From Odobenus rosmarus divergens (Eukaryota > Chordata > Mammalia > Carnivora > Odobenidae), in contig NW_004450464.1 of assembly GCF_000321225.1 (NCBI RefSeq), forward strand, positions 2,278,896 through 2,342,895: a DNA stretch of 64,000 nt. Reading direction: 5' to 3'. Numbering within the stretch: the first letter of the stretch is position 1; every line of letters begins with the position of its first letter. The translations under genes were made by a program, and so were the position numbers. The notes under the pieces are model-generated. The model was not told where the DNA came from, ran no database searches, and was given only the letters and a program-made list of their open reading frames with translations. This document shows, piece by piece, positions 13,301 to 24,318 of the stretch.

Positions 13301-13807
13301 ATATTGGGACTATCAGGGAATATGTACATGCCTATTAGAGGTTGGACTAGGGAGTATGAGAGAGCTCAATCCTCACCCTCAACTCTAGGTAAGATAATAG
13401 ATAATATCTAATACTAGAAATTAAGAAATAATTATCTAGCTTATTTAGAAATAAGAAGATACATACCTCTAAATAATCTGTATTATACTTGCCTCTAGAG
13501 AGGCTAGAGATTTTCTCTATTTCTCTTATAGGACTCGTTGAATCTTTAAACCATTTATTTTAATTACCTGATCAATTTTATGTATATAAAACATTCTTTA
13601 TAAATTCTCTATTTTTCAAGAATTTATTTAGAAATATTTTACCTAGAGTTTTGAGTAATATGTTACTATTAATTTGAGAAAGGTATGCAGAAGACTAAAT
13701 GGTAGATTTTAATTAATGTCTGTTCAGTAAGTTTTAATGTAGCCCTGGAAATATCCATCTACAAATAAAAAAACTAAAATAGATATTTGAGGCTAAGTAA
13801 ATCATCT
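13301..13807. other. AT-rich sequence, nothing recognised
   Basis: Short unique stretch between the L2 and the inverted L1 insertion. Confidence 0.4.
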
Positions 13808-14984
13808 GAAATGCTACAAGCACAGATCTATGTGTCTGTTTTTGTGCCAGTACCATACTGTCTTGATGATGACAACTTTGTAATAGAGCCTGAAGTCTGG
13901 AATTGTGATGCCACCAGCTTTGCTTTTCTTTTTCAACATTCTTCTGGCTACTCAGGGTCTTTTCTGGTTCCATACAAATTTTAGGATTATTTGCTCCATT
14001 TCTTTAAAAAAAGTCAATGGTATTTTGATAGGGATTGCATTAAATGTGTAGATTGCTCTAGGTAGCATTGACATCTTCACAATATTTGTTCTTCCAGTTC
14101 CAAAAAATGGAACGTTTTTCCATTTCTTTGTGTCTTCCTCAATTTCTTTCATGAGTATTTTATAGTTTTCTGAGGACAGATTCTTTGCCTCTTTGGTTAG
14201 ATTTATTCCTAGGTATCTTATGGTTTTGGGTGCAATTGTAAATGGCATTGACTCCGTAATTTCTCTTCTGTCTTGTTGTTGGTGTATAGGAATGCCACTG
14301 ATTTCTGTGCATTGATTTTATATCCTGCCACTTGACTGAATTCTTGTATGAGTTCTAGCAGTTGTGGGGTGGAGTCTTTTGGGTTTTCCACATAAAGTAC
14401 CATATCATCTGCAAAGAGTGAGAGTTTGACTTCTTCTTTGCCGATTCGAATGCCTTTTATTTCTTTCTGTTGTCTGATTGCTGTGGCTAGGACTTCTAGT
14501 ACTATGTTGAATAGCAGTGGTGATAGTGGACATCCCTGCCGTGTTCCTGACCTTAGGGGGAAAGCTCTCAGTTTTTCCCCATTGAGGATGATATTTGCTG
14601 TGGGTTTTTCATAGATGGCTTTTATGATATTGAGGTATGTACCCTCTATGCCTATACTCTGAAGAGTTTTGGTCAAATGCTTTTTCTGCACCTATTGAGA
14701 GGATCATATGGTTCTTGTTCTTTCTTTTATTAATGTATTGTATCACATTGATTGATTTGCAGCTGGTGAACCAACCTTGCAGCCCAGGGATAAATCCCAC
14801 TTGGTGGTGGTGAATAATCCTTTTAATGGACTATTGGATCCTATTGGCTAGTATTTTGGTGAGAATTTTTGCATCCGTGTTCATCAGGGATATTTGTCTG
14901 TAATTCTCCTTTTTGATGGGGTCTTTGTCTGGTTTTGGGATCAAGGTAATGGTGGCTCCATTAAAAAAAAAATGCTACAAACAC
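13808..14984 (-). mobile_element. Inverted L1 ORF2 segment with A-tail on the opposite side and a target-site duplication
   Basis: The insert (about 13824-14972) is antisense L1 ORF2 of the young carnivore type. Flanks repeat: 'gaaatgctacaagcac' (13808-13823) and 'aaatgctacaaacac' (14970-14984), with one mismatch over 15 bases. The A-run (14963-14972) lies at the right end next to the second copy. The integrated strand therefore had its tail on the plus strand while the L1 coding strand is minus. No 3' UTR is present. The simplest reading is twin priming in which nearly the whole body was inverted and only the A-tail kept sense orientation. Retroposition of an antisense transcript is the alternative. 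Confidence 0.75.
13952..14800 (-). pseudogene. L1 ORF2 reverse transcriptase fragment
   Basis: Minus-strand frames of 157 residues (14218-14691), 98 residues (13952-14248) and 63 residues (14609-14800) together read as the L1 ORF2 reverse transcriptase. The 157-residue frame holds the conserved [16 protein letters not shown] block and the catalytic FADDM motif in [10 protein letters not shown]. The frames overlap but are shifted against each other, so at least two frameshifts break the gene. The piece lacks the endonuclease and C-terminal Cys-rich parts. ORF2 protein normally nicks DNA and primes reverse transcription of L1 RNA at the nick; this fragment cannot do so. Confidence 0.85.
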
Positions 14985-16264
14985 TAGATGTACACTGTGT
15001 TTAACATATAATAGTTTTTTAAAACTTAGTTTGTTGTTTACAACAAACATTCTTAGTTTGTTGTTTACCTCTTATTCCACTACATATCATTTGTTCTATA
15101 AAAGGAATAAAATGTATGTTTGGTGCATAATCCCTTTGATAACCTTATATTCTGGTAATTCCCCTAAAGGGAAATAAAATATGTAAACAATTGGACTATG
15201 TAATGAGTATTTTTTGTGTTAATATACAGGTAATCATGACTAGATGACCCATTAAGTAGTTTCTATCATTGGTGTTGGAAGTTTACAGTTCCTATTACAC
15301 TGAATTTGGGTAAATAAAACAGTTGAGTAAAGAAAAAAAATGCTTTGCTTACATTCCAATTTGCAAAATCTCTCCTGGTTTTTATGTTCCAAAAATAATC
15401 CTTTTCAAGGCAATAAACAGAAAATAAAGAATTATAGTTACAGTAAAGTTAGAGAGCATTAGGACTCATTGCTTAGACCATGGTAACATTGAAGTTTTAT
15501 GACAATATGAGAGAATTGTCATGAATATATGTCAACTACTAATGGACAATATGGTTTTGTGATTCTCTGACCTAAACAATTAAAAAGGGAATTTAGCTGT
15601 GGGTTATTAGCTAAACCTTTTTGAAGATTGTTTTCCCAAATGGAAAATTATCAAAAGCCAAATCCCTTCAAGAATACAAGATTTCAAAATTCATTGAGTT
15701 AAATTGTTCTTTATGCATGGCTGCTTTTTTAGACTCACAAAACCAATGTGTTTTTATAGGGGAAAGGCCAATATCATCCTGATACTGAATAATATCAATG
15801 ATGATGAATGAATGATGACTTATTGATCTATAGGTTTAAAAAGAAAGAGGAGGAATTCCAAGTAGGGTAGGACTATTCCTATACATTTTTTATCTTAAGC
15901 AGTCAATTTTGCATTATCAGATGTACTAAGATAATAGGAGTTCCATATATTCAAATATTTTGGTTAAGATACTACATATATATATATATATATACATGTA
16001 CTCAAGTTTATATATATGTATATATGTAAATATGTATGTATACATAAGTATTATGTACTAAGTAAGCATTTAGAGGTTTTGATATGTTAGCTCTTTATTA
16101 AGAAAAGCACTTATTGGTCTGCTAATGAAATATGCAATTATGGGTTGTGCTAGAATTGATATTTTGCCTAAACATCCAGTGGGTGCTTTACACTGATTAA
16201 ACTGAGAGGATGTGAAATAAGTACTAGTGGCCATTTTCTGTCTTGCCAACAAGCCCGCTTAATG
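14985..16264. other. AT-rich sequence with a small hairpin and TA microsatellite
   Basis: Holds a 17-base direct repeat with a 9-bp hairpin at 15025-15068 and a (TA)n-rich tract at 15975-16045. No gene recognised. Confidence 0.4.
15975..16045. repeat. (TA)n-rich simple repeat
   Basis: An alternating TA run of about 20 bases, followed by degenerate TATATATG/TATG units. Confidence 0.85.
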
Positions 16265-16265
16265 T

Positions 16266-16340
16266 TTTTTAAATTTATTTTTATTGAAGTACAGTTGACA
16301 CATAATGATACAATAGTTTCAGATGCCCACCGAGTATTTT
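16266..16340 (-). mobile_element. Short 5'-truncated L1 3' UTR
   Basis: 'tttttattgaagtacagttg' and 'acaatagtttcagatg' are the antisense of an older L1 3' UTR end. Only about 75 bases remain. Confidence 0.65.
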
Positions 16341-16558
16341 AAAACTGACTTCAAAGAATTATTATCTGGCCATCCATCTAAATAAGTTTTGAATTTAGTG
16401 TAGTAAGGTAAATAATGTACTATTTCCAGTGACGTTCTATATGCAAATTTTGGTTTCTATTGATTATTCATTTTCCTGCTCTTTTTCCAAGGCAGTTTAT
16501 TATGCAGTTAACAAATGCTAAATAAAATATAAATATCATTCTGAATAAGTTTTTATAG

Positions 16559-16906
16559 GATAGTGTCCAATACGGACACAGTACAATATGAAAGTCACTA
16601 GCCACATGTGACTACAAAGCACATGAAATGTGGCTACTCCAAATTGAGACATGCTATAAGTATAAAGTACACACCAGAACTTGGAAACTTAGTGTAAAAA
16701 AAAATTAAAAGAGAGAACGTAAAGTATCCCACTTATAATTTGTATATTGATTATTTGTTGAAATAATATTTGGATTCATTGGGCAAAATAAATATATATT
16801 CACTAATTTCACCTAGTTCTTTTTTCTTTTCAGTGTTGCCATTTAAAAAGTTAAAATGACATATGTGGCTTACACTTGTCCAGAATATGTTTATATTGGA
16901 CAGCAA
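16559..16906 (+). mobile_element. Non-autonomous hAT (Charlie-type) DNA transposon
   Basis: The ends are inverted: 'tgtccaata' at 16564-16572 and 'tattggaca' at 16894-16902. Inside are the typical 'gccacatgtg' and 'catgaaatgtggcta' blocks and 'acaccagaacttggaaactt'. This fits the short mammalian Charlie-derived family whose ends read CAGTGCTGTCCAATA. It has no coding capacity. Subfamily not assigned. Confidence 0.7.
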
Positions 16907-17445
16907 TATAGAAAGTATTGTTTTAAGCTTCCCATTTCTCGCGGATTAAATAAGATCAAATAATTGTATTACAAACTTTTTAAAGACCATAGAAAGGTCT
17001 CTTTTATACTGTATTGTTCTTCTGATTTATTTAAATACTCAGCTCAGAAGTAATCCATTAATAAATTTAATATTCGATTAAATGGATAGAAAAAGTGTTC
17101 CTTTCATGTGTTTTTTTCCTTTATTGTATAACTGATTCATTTGCCGTATGTTTAGGGCACAGGCATTTTAAAAATGTCCTTATACATAATCAGGATATAT
17201 AATCCAGAATTTTAATAGAATAATTCAAATTGTATATGAATATAATGTAATTATGGATTAGCCTCATTTTTGTTCTACCTCATTGGCGATTATATCTCGT
17301 GTTATATTAGAACATATTGGTCTGATAATCTGACTGAAAGTGGACTATTGACCTAACAGGAGGATTTCCAATGGAAAAAAATATATAAAATAACAACAGT
17401 TAGTGAAACAAAGGGTCCAAGAAAGTATGGAGTCAGCTCCCATAC
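16907..17445. other. AT-rich sequence, nothing recognised
   Basis: Contains no clear repeat family or exon-like block. Confidence 0.4.
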
Positions 17446-17673
17446 TTAGATTCTGCGTTGCCCTAATATTGGTGGGTAGTACTTGCTCTCAGCCATCAAA
17501 TGACCTTTAGACAGTTCATTACTCTCCCTGCTCATGAGCTTTCTGGACAAAGGAGTTAAACTGCCAATAAAATTCTCTCCCTCCGCAATGATATCGGCCT
17601 CCCTCCTGGTAATGAAGCACTCACTAGTATCTTCCTCTAAATCACCAAGACAAATTGAAATACTTACACACAA
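17446..17673 (-). other. Candidate exon-like open frame (unidentified)
   Basis: The minus strand is open for 75 residues. The segment 17446-17633 is richer in GC and keeps CpGs (for example GCGGAG, ACGCAGA) in a CpG-poor setting. A possible 3' splice site ('gtcttggtgatttag' then AGGAAG) lies at about 17634, after which the frame reads EEDTSECFITRREADIIAEG and continues hydrophilic to a TAA at 17446. No polyadenylation signal is evident close by. I do not recognise the protein. It may be a real exon, a conserved non-coding block or chance. Confidence 0.25.
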
Positions 17674-19404
17674 TATATTATAAACATTTTAAATTAAACT
17701 ATACACACTTGAAGTAATTTGTGTTTCACATTCCATCTCCTTATTCTACTACTCAGCTACCTTGAAATATTTATATTTCTAAGTTCCATTCACCAAAGTC
17801 AAAGACTTAAAGAGATGTCCTTTAGAGGTGGATCATGAAAGCTGACCCTATCAGGGAAGAAATGCACACTGACTGTCCACATGCCCTTTCATATTATGCA
17901 GACTAAACTCTGTGAGTTTATGTTTGCTAATTTCCTACAATCTGTTTCCCCTGATGCTTTTTTTTTTTTCAGTTGCCCTGGACTTTTTTGACAGTCAAAG
18001 GAGCAAACAGTATAAGAGAGGGCTGCCAAATAGCATAGATTTCTATGTGGTAGTGTAGAAACAACTAAGTTTAATTAAGATAAACATACTTAATTTTCCT
18101 AGGTAATCATAGTGGGAAAGCTTCTCTTTTTTGTATATGCATGCATGCAAAACTAAGGAACTGTAGCGTTCATTCAAGAAAGACTGGCTATGTTCTGGTG
18201 AGAACAGTTTTAGTCATTCTAAACATGGACTACAGTTCTCCAAAATATACAGTATATTTGGAATGAATAGAAATGTTTATGACCCAGTATTAGCGGTAAG
18301 GTGATTAGAAGGCTTTTGCTTGGTTGGATCACTAGTCTTTTTTCTGAACATTCATTAAACTCGATTTTTGGCAGAGGCAGTGAGCCAACAAATGACAATC
18401 AGATTCCAGATTTCACAAGCTCATGGTTACAGAGGATCAAGTGTTGCAGGGATAAACCAGCTCACTGGATAATTAGTTCTGGAAGTTTGTGAGCAAGGCA
18501 AGGAATAGAGTATTTTCAAGATGAAATGAGGATAAGGTCATGGGCCCTGTCATGTTGAGTATTTATTTTTAAAATACGTATTTCTAATTTCTAACAAGTA
18601 GAATTAACTTGAGAAACACCACACTCATGTGGTTGTATTATTTTTTCAACCAATTTCAAATACAAAGGATAAAAAACTAGTTTTGTTCAATTTGATGAAG
18701 ATAAGAATAAACCAGATGAAATTCATAGCCTTTTCCAAGGTTATAGAATATTTTTTTCCATGCTACTTGGATTTATCACTGTACTTTAAGTTATGCTCAA
18801 AAGTTTCAATTACAATCAAAATTGGTATCCTCCTTATATAGTTCTTCTGGAAAATACACCCTCTACTGCTTCAGTTAGAGTACTAAGTGCACTTGGGTGC
18901 TTAAAACATATTTTATGATTGTAATTTTGGACATTTGAAGTGGTTCTCCATTCTACTACAGATATAAACACCATAAATTGGAAAAGACATACTTCAGTTG
19001 AAAGGTCAAAAATCTTTGCTGGACTTTTCCTGATGGTGTTTATGAGAAAGACAGCTCAAATTTATTGGTAGAGTTAAATTTCTTGTACAGGAAAATCAGA
19101 GTGAAAGTTCGATAGTGAGCCTGGAAAAAATTATGGGGACATAAGTAAAGTTGGGGACAAAAGATGTTATTGGGAAGTTCAGCAAGTGCAAACTATTGTT
19201 AAAAAGCTCACTGTAAAACATATGAAAATCACAGAGCTATCAATCAGTATGATCCACCTCTGCTACCAGCAGCATCTTAGATGTTTATGGAAATCCTTCT
19301 CAAGATAATGGGTATTATCAACATAGCATTAATATCCACACAAAGCTAAGTTTTTATTTTATTTTATTGCATTAGCACTCTGAAATCCCAGCGATTTATA
19401 ATAA
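17674..19404. other. Unique sequence containing the source copy of a local duplication
   Basis: No gene seen. 18884-19000 is the presumed source of the 117-bp copy at 19685-19801. The block 18290-18490 is open on the plus strand for 63 codons but has no recognisable product. Confidence 0.4.
18884..19000 (+). repeat. Local direct duplication, copy 1
   Basis: 117 bases shared in the same orientation with 19685-19801, differing at three positions by my alignment (about 97% identity). This copy sits in unique sequence, so it is the likely source. Confidence 0.85.
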
Positions 19405-19684
19405 CAATAATTTTTTATAAGACTTTTCTAGAGCAGTTTTAGGTTCACAACAAAATTGAAAGGAAGATACAGAGATTTCCAGTATAACCTCTCCCCTCAC
19501 ACATGTATAGCCTCTTCTTTTATCAACATCACTCACCATTGTGGTACAATCTTTTTTGTTTTTGTTTTTTCCCAAGGATATACCTATACTGACACATCAT
19601 AATCACTCAAAATCCCCATAGTTTACCTTAAGGTTCACTCTTATTCTGTGGATTTGGACAAATGTATTTTAATGATTAGAATGA

Positions 19685-19801
19685 TAAGTGCACTTGGGTG
19701 CTTATAACATATTTTATGATTGTAATTTTGGACATTTGAAGTGGTTCTCCATTCTCCTACAGATATAAACACCCTAAATTGGAAAAGACATACTTCAGTT
19801 G
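19685..19801 (+). repeat. Local direct duplication, copy 2 (inserted inside L1)
   Basis: A copy of 18884-19000 sitting inside L1 3' UTR text. The right junction reads ACTTCAG-TTGT-CTGAAGT, an inverted repeat formed by the end of the copy and added bases, followed by two tandem copies of 'tcattaaaatatca'. It lacks an A-tail and target-site duplication. Confidence 0.85.
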
Positions 19802-20881
19802 TCTGAAGTATCATTAAAATATCATCATTAAAATATCACAGAGTATTTTTACTGCCCTAATAATCCTCATTTCTCCTATCCCCCTCCTTCATCTCCCAAG
19901 CCCTAGTATGCACTGATCTTTTTACTGTCTACATAGTTTTGCCTTTTCCAGAATGTTACATGGCTTAAATCATATAGTTTTAATCGTTTTCAGATTGGCT
20001 TCCTTGATTTAAAGGAATCTTAGATGTTTATTACTGTGTCCTTTCATGACTTGATAGCTCATTTCCTTTTAGTATGGACTAATATTCCATTGCCTAGGTA
20101 TGCCACAGTTTGTTTATCTATCTATCACCTGCTGGAGGACATTTTGGGTGCTCCCAAGTTTGGGCAATTATGTATAAAAAAAAAAAGCTGTCAGCATCCA
20201 TGTGCAGGTCTTTGTGTGGACATAAATTTTCAACTCATTTGAGCTGAAAGTACCAAGTTTTCAACTCCTTTGGTTGGGAAATACCACGGAGTACTGTTTC
20301 TACACCATATGGTAAGAGTCTTTTCAGTTTTGTAAAAAAAACTGCCACATCCTCCAAAGTAGCTGCACCATTTTGCATTTTGACCAGCAATGGATGAGAA
20401 TTCCTGTTGCTCTACATCTTCACCAGCATTTGACATTGTCAGTGTTTTGGATTTTGGCCATTCTAATGGGCATTAATTGTATTATACTATTGTTTTAATT
20501 TGCATTTCTCTGATGACATATGATGTGGATGGAACATCTTATCATATTCTTATTTGCCATCTGTTATATCTTTGATGAGGTGTCTGTGCAGGTCCATTTT
20601 TTAATCAGGTTTCCTTATTTCTGGGTTTTAAGAGTTATTGATATATTTTGGATATATCTCTTTATTGGATATGTCTCTTGCAAATATTTTTTCCTAGTCT
20701 ATGGCTTGTCTTCCTAATTCCTTTGAATTTGTCTTTCACAGAGCAGAAGTTTTTTTATTTCAGTAAAATCTAGCTTGTCAATTTCTTTCATGGATTCATT
20801 CTGTGTTACATCTAAAAAGTCATCTAGATTTTTTCCTATGTTATCTTCCAAAAGTTTTAAGTTTTGCATTTTACATTTAGG

Positions 20882-21706
20882 TCTATGATCCATTTGTTTT
20901 ATTTTTTCATTCATTCATTCAATTTCCAGTATAATTAACATACAGTGTTATATTAGTTTCAGATGTACAATACAGCGATTCAACAATTCTATACTCCATG
21001 CTCATCATGATAAGTGTGCTCTTAATCCCCTTTACCTATTTTACTCATCCCCTCACCCACCTCCCCTCTGGTATCCACCAGTTCTCTATATTTGAAAGTC
21101 TTTTTGTTTGTTTGTTTGTCCTTTTCTTCTTTGTTCATTTGTTTTCTTTTCCTTAAATTACACATATGAGTAAAATCATATGGTATTTGTCTTTCTCTGA
21201 ATGACTTACGTCACTTAGCATTGTACCTATAGATTTTTCCATGTTGTTGCAAATGACAAAAGTTCATTCTTTTTTATGGTTGAATAACATTCCACTGCAA
21301 GTATATATGTGCGTGTGTGTGTATATGTTTATACACACCACTTCTTCTTTATCCATTCCTCTATTGAGGAACACAGGTTGCTTCCATATTTTGGCTATTG
21401 TAAATAATGCTGCAATAAACATAAATACCCAGTTGTGAAAGTACTGGATCTTACAGTGTTTCTGTCTTTAATTTTTTAAGGACCCTCCATACTGTTTTCC
21501 ACAGTGGCTGCACCAGTTTGCATCCCCACCAATAGCACACAAGCGTTCCTTTTTCTCATCATTGCCAACACTTATTGTTTCTTGTGTTTTCAATTTTAGT
21601 CATTCTGACTGGTGTGAGGTGATATTGTGATTTTGATTTGTGCTTCCCTGATGATTAATTATGTTGAGCATCTTTTCATGCATTTGCTGACTTCTATGAT
21701 CCATTT
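20882..21706 (-). mobile_element. L1 inserted into older L1, with target-site duplication
   Basis: The insert 20896-21692 is a 5'-truncated L1: T-rich 3' end, 'ccagtataattaacatacag' 3' UTR, then ORF2 C-terminal antisense ('caccagtttgcatccccacc', 'tgattaattatgttgagcat'). The 14-base flank 'tctatgatccattt' occurs at 20882-20895 and again at 21693-21706. The host L1 sentence continues across the insertion, confirming the boundaries. Confidence 0.88.
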
Positions 21707-21800
21707 TGAGTTAATTTTCTTGAATAAGATCTATATGTAGATTATGTTTTTCATGTGGATTTACAGATGTTCCTGTACCATTTGCTAAAGGCATGCATTT

Positions 21801-22904
21801 ATTTTTTACTCATATTTCATGTCAGTGCTGGCAGGTCAGCAGGTGCTGCTCTGCCCTATGTGTCTTCTCGTTTTGGGACTCTCACTGGCAGAGGGAACGG
21901 ACTGATAGGAGGAAAAGCTGATGGGAGGAGAGGCATGGGATGTCACTCAGAACTTCTGCTTAAAATTAGTGCTTTTTCTCACATCCTACTGGCTCATATC
22001 CATTGTATGGCCAAACCTAATAATAGGGAGGAAATGTGTAATCTACCTTCAGTGAAGCACTTCAAGTCAAAGTACAATGGGCAGAGACATACTCCTCTTG
22101 TAAGAAAGTGATCCAACATTTGAAAACATCAATGCCATATCCATAATAGTGTTTCAAATGTAGGAGTAATGGACATCAAACAGTCTGGTTCTAGTCATAA
22201 CTCCTCCTATTGTTTTAGGTCAATCCTATAGCTTTAGAAAACCTTGTAGGGAAAGATTTCTAAGAAGGAATTCATCTAAAGAGGAAAAAATCTCAGTGGC
22301 TCTCAAAGGACATCTGGACTTTCTGGTGACTTATAGGCACTGGCAGAGACACTACCATGGAGAAAAATGTCACTGGGACAAGAGTTTCTAGCTTTCACAC
22401 GAACTTCCAGACTAAGTCCAAAGGCTCCAGTATCCACAATAGCCAAGAGTCATACATAATCCCACCACAGTTATATGGCACTTGACAGTTGTCAAAACCT
22501 AGGAATTATCTCTTTAAATGGTTAAAAATATTTTATGTATCTGAAAGGATATAGTGAAAATCTAACAAAATGGTGTTATTAATTCAAAGGAAGATGGAAA
22601 ATAAATATTGAGCTTATTAATGGTCTTGCTTCCAGACAATTTGCCATCCTGAGGTAATACAGAAGTGTAACAATATAGAGGGATGGGAATGTGAGGCAAA
22701 ACATGAAAAAATCACACTAAGTTATTGGAATTGCAAAAAAAAATGCTTAATAGCACTTGATTACAGTTTTGAATGTAACACATAGTAAAAAGTTGAACAA
22801 AGTACAGTAGAAAGAAGAGTCTAAATATTAGTCTCTCCATTGGCATTTAAATTACAAGTTTATGGTCTGGTGGTTTCTGTTGGATTTTAAGCAACTAAGG
22901 CAGA
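21801..22904. other. Unassigned sequence, possibly an ancient repeat at 21830-22130
   Basis: A 118-codon plus-strand frame (21755-22111) begins inside L1 text and runs into this area, so it is not a gene. The block from 'tgtgtcttctcgttttggga' to '...ctcatatccattgtatgg' has the feel of an old interspersed repeat, but I could not place the family. Confidence 0.3.
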
Positions 22905-23095
22905 ATTCTCAAACTTTAGTATGTATAGAAACCACCTGGAGAGCTATTTAAAACACTTATTCCCCAGATTTCCCTAGGCTGTGGCCCACAGATGTCAATT
23001 CAGCAAACTGGGTGGGGTCTCATTATCTAGTTCTTAATAAGCACTTGGGAGATCTAATACCAGTGGTCAGGGAAGCAAGGATTGAGAAATAGTGA
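22905..23095 (+). mobile_element. MER5A: MER5A-type hAT-Charlie element
   Basis: 'ttctcaaactttagtatgta', 'gaaaccacctggagagct', 'cagcaaactgggtggggtc' and a decayed inverted terminal region match MER5A. It is non-coding and ancient in placental mammals. Confidence 0.75.
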
Positions 23096-23664
23096 AATAT
23101 ATGAAGACTAAATAATGACTCAGTTTGCAAAAATTCATCCTCTTTTGTTTGAAATCTGTTAAGTTTATATTATGAAAGTTACTAATTATGCTCTAGTCAA
23201 AAGTGTATAATGTACTGAAAAATATAAATTGGTTATTGTGCATTATGCATGTAGTCCAATTTCTTAGGAGTAATTTTATGTTTGGATGTTCAATGCAATT
23301 AAGTGATATGAAAAATGGACATTTAAAAAATAATGAAATATTCTGACATCAGAAAGGTATATATTTAATATTATCATTATATGCACATTTTGCCACTAAG
23401 CCCACTTATTAAAAAGTTAGGTTCATAGGTTATAACATTCTACCGAGCTTCTAATTAATAGAAATGAATTTTAAATTTTATCAAAATGCTTGCCTCAGTG
23501 AGGCATTCTATCATGTCTAGATGATAAAATGAAGCATAGATTACATTTAAGGTAAAAAAAAAAAACTTATTTAAAAATGTATTCCCATCCCACAATTCTA
23601 TTTTTATTTTCTTATTTAATGCCAATAGACAGATGCATGATCTGGAGACTTTAAGACTCTATCT
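23096..23664. other. AT-rich sequence, nothing recognised
   Basis: No repeat or gene signal beyond AT richness and an A-run at about 23556-23566. Confidence 0.4.
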
Positions 23665-24318
23665 CAATAATTGTTGGAACTAGAAAGAAAATCAGTAAGG
23701 GCATATCGCCTTCAACCAATAGGCTTCAAGAAAATATCACATCAACTAACAGGCTCTAACCAACATTTACTACAGAATACTCCACTCCAAAATAGCAGAA
23801 TACACACTCTTTTTAAGTCCCCACAAATATATGCAAAGATCAGTCATATCCTGGGCCATTAACAAACCTCAAAAAATTTAGACTTGAAATTATCTATAAT
23901 AATAACCAGAAAAACTCCAACTAAAGAACACACTTCTAATCCATGATTCAAAGAGAAAGTCTCAAGAGAAATTTTAAAAATACATTAAACTGAGCAAAAA
24001 TGAAAACACAACATATGAAAGTTGTGGCACAATGCTTTAACTGAGAGATTTTTATAGTGCTAAATGTATGCATTACAAAAGAGAAAAATCAATAATCTGA
24101 TTTCCTACCCCACAAACTTGAATAAAAAGAAATGTAAAATAAACCCAAAGCAAGCAGAATGAAGGAAATAATAAAGAGCAGAAATCAATGAAATTTAAAA
24201 CAGATAAAGAATAGAAAAAATAAATTTAAAATTATTTTTTTGAAAGATCTGTAAAATTGACAAACCACAAGCAAGACTACAAATTTGAAAAAGAAAAGAA
24301 ATGCAAATGGTCAATATC

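Larger units (their letters stand above)
19405..21800 (-). mobile_element. Old L1 (3' UTR to ORF2), interrupted twice
   Basis: Antisense old L1 3' end starting near 19410 ('gagcagttttaggttcacaa'), with 'cagattggcttccttgattt', 'tattccattgcctaggtatg', 'ttgctctacatcttcaccag' and 'tatggcttgtcttcctaatt', i.e. 3' UTR then ORF2 C-terminal text. It is broken at 19685-19801 by a copied piece of flanking unique DNA and at 20896-21692 by a younger L1. It resumes at 21707 ('gagttaattttcttgaataa') and fades near 21800. No ORF survives. Confidence 0.85.

Noticed and set aside
15975..16045. Inverted repeats within TA-rich tract as a cruciform or origin
   Set aside because: Alternating TA always looks self-complementary; nothing else supports a functional site.
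21755..22111. 118-codon plus-strand ORF as a gene
   Set aside because: It starts inside antisense L1 ORF2 text and runs into unassigned, probably repeat-derived sequence. There is no conserved domain or start context.
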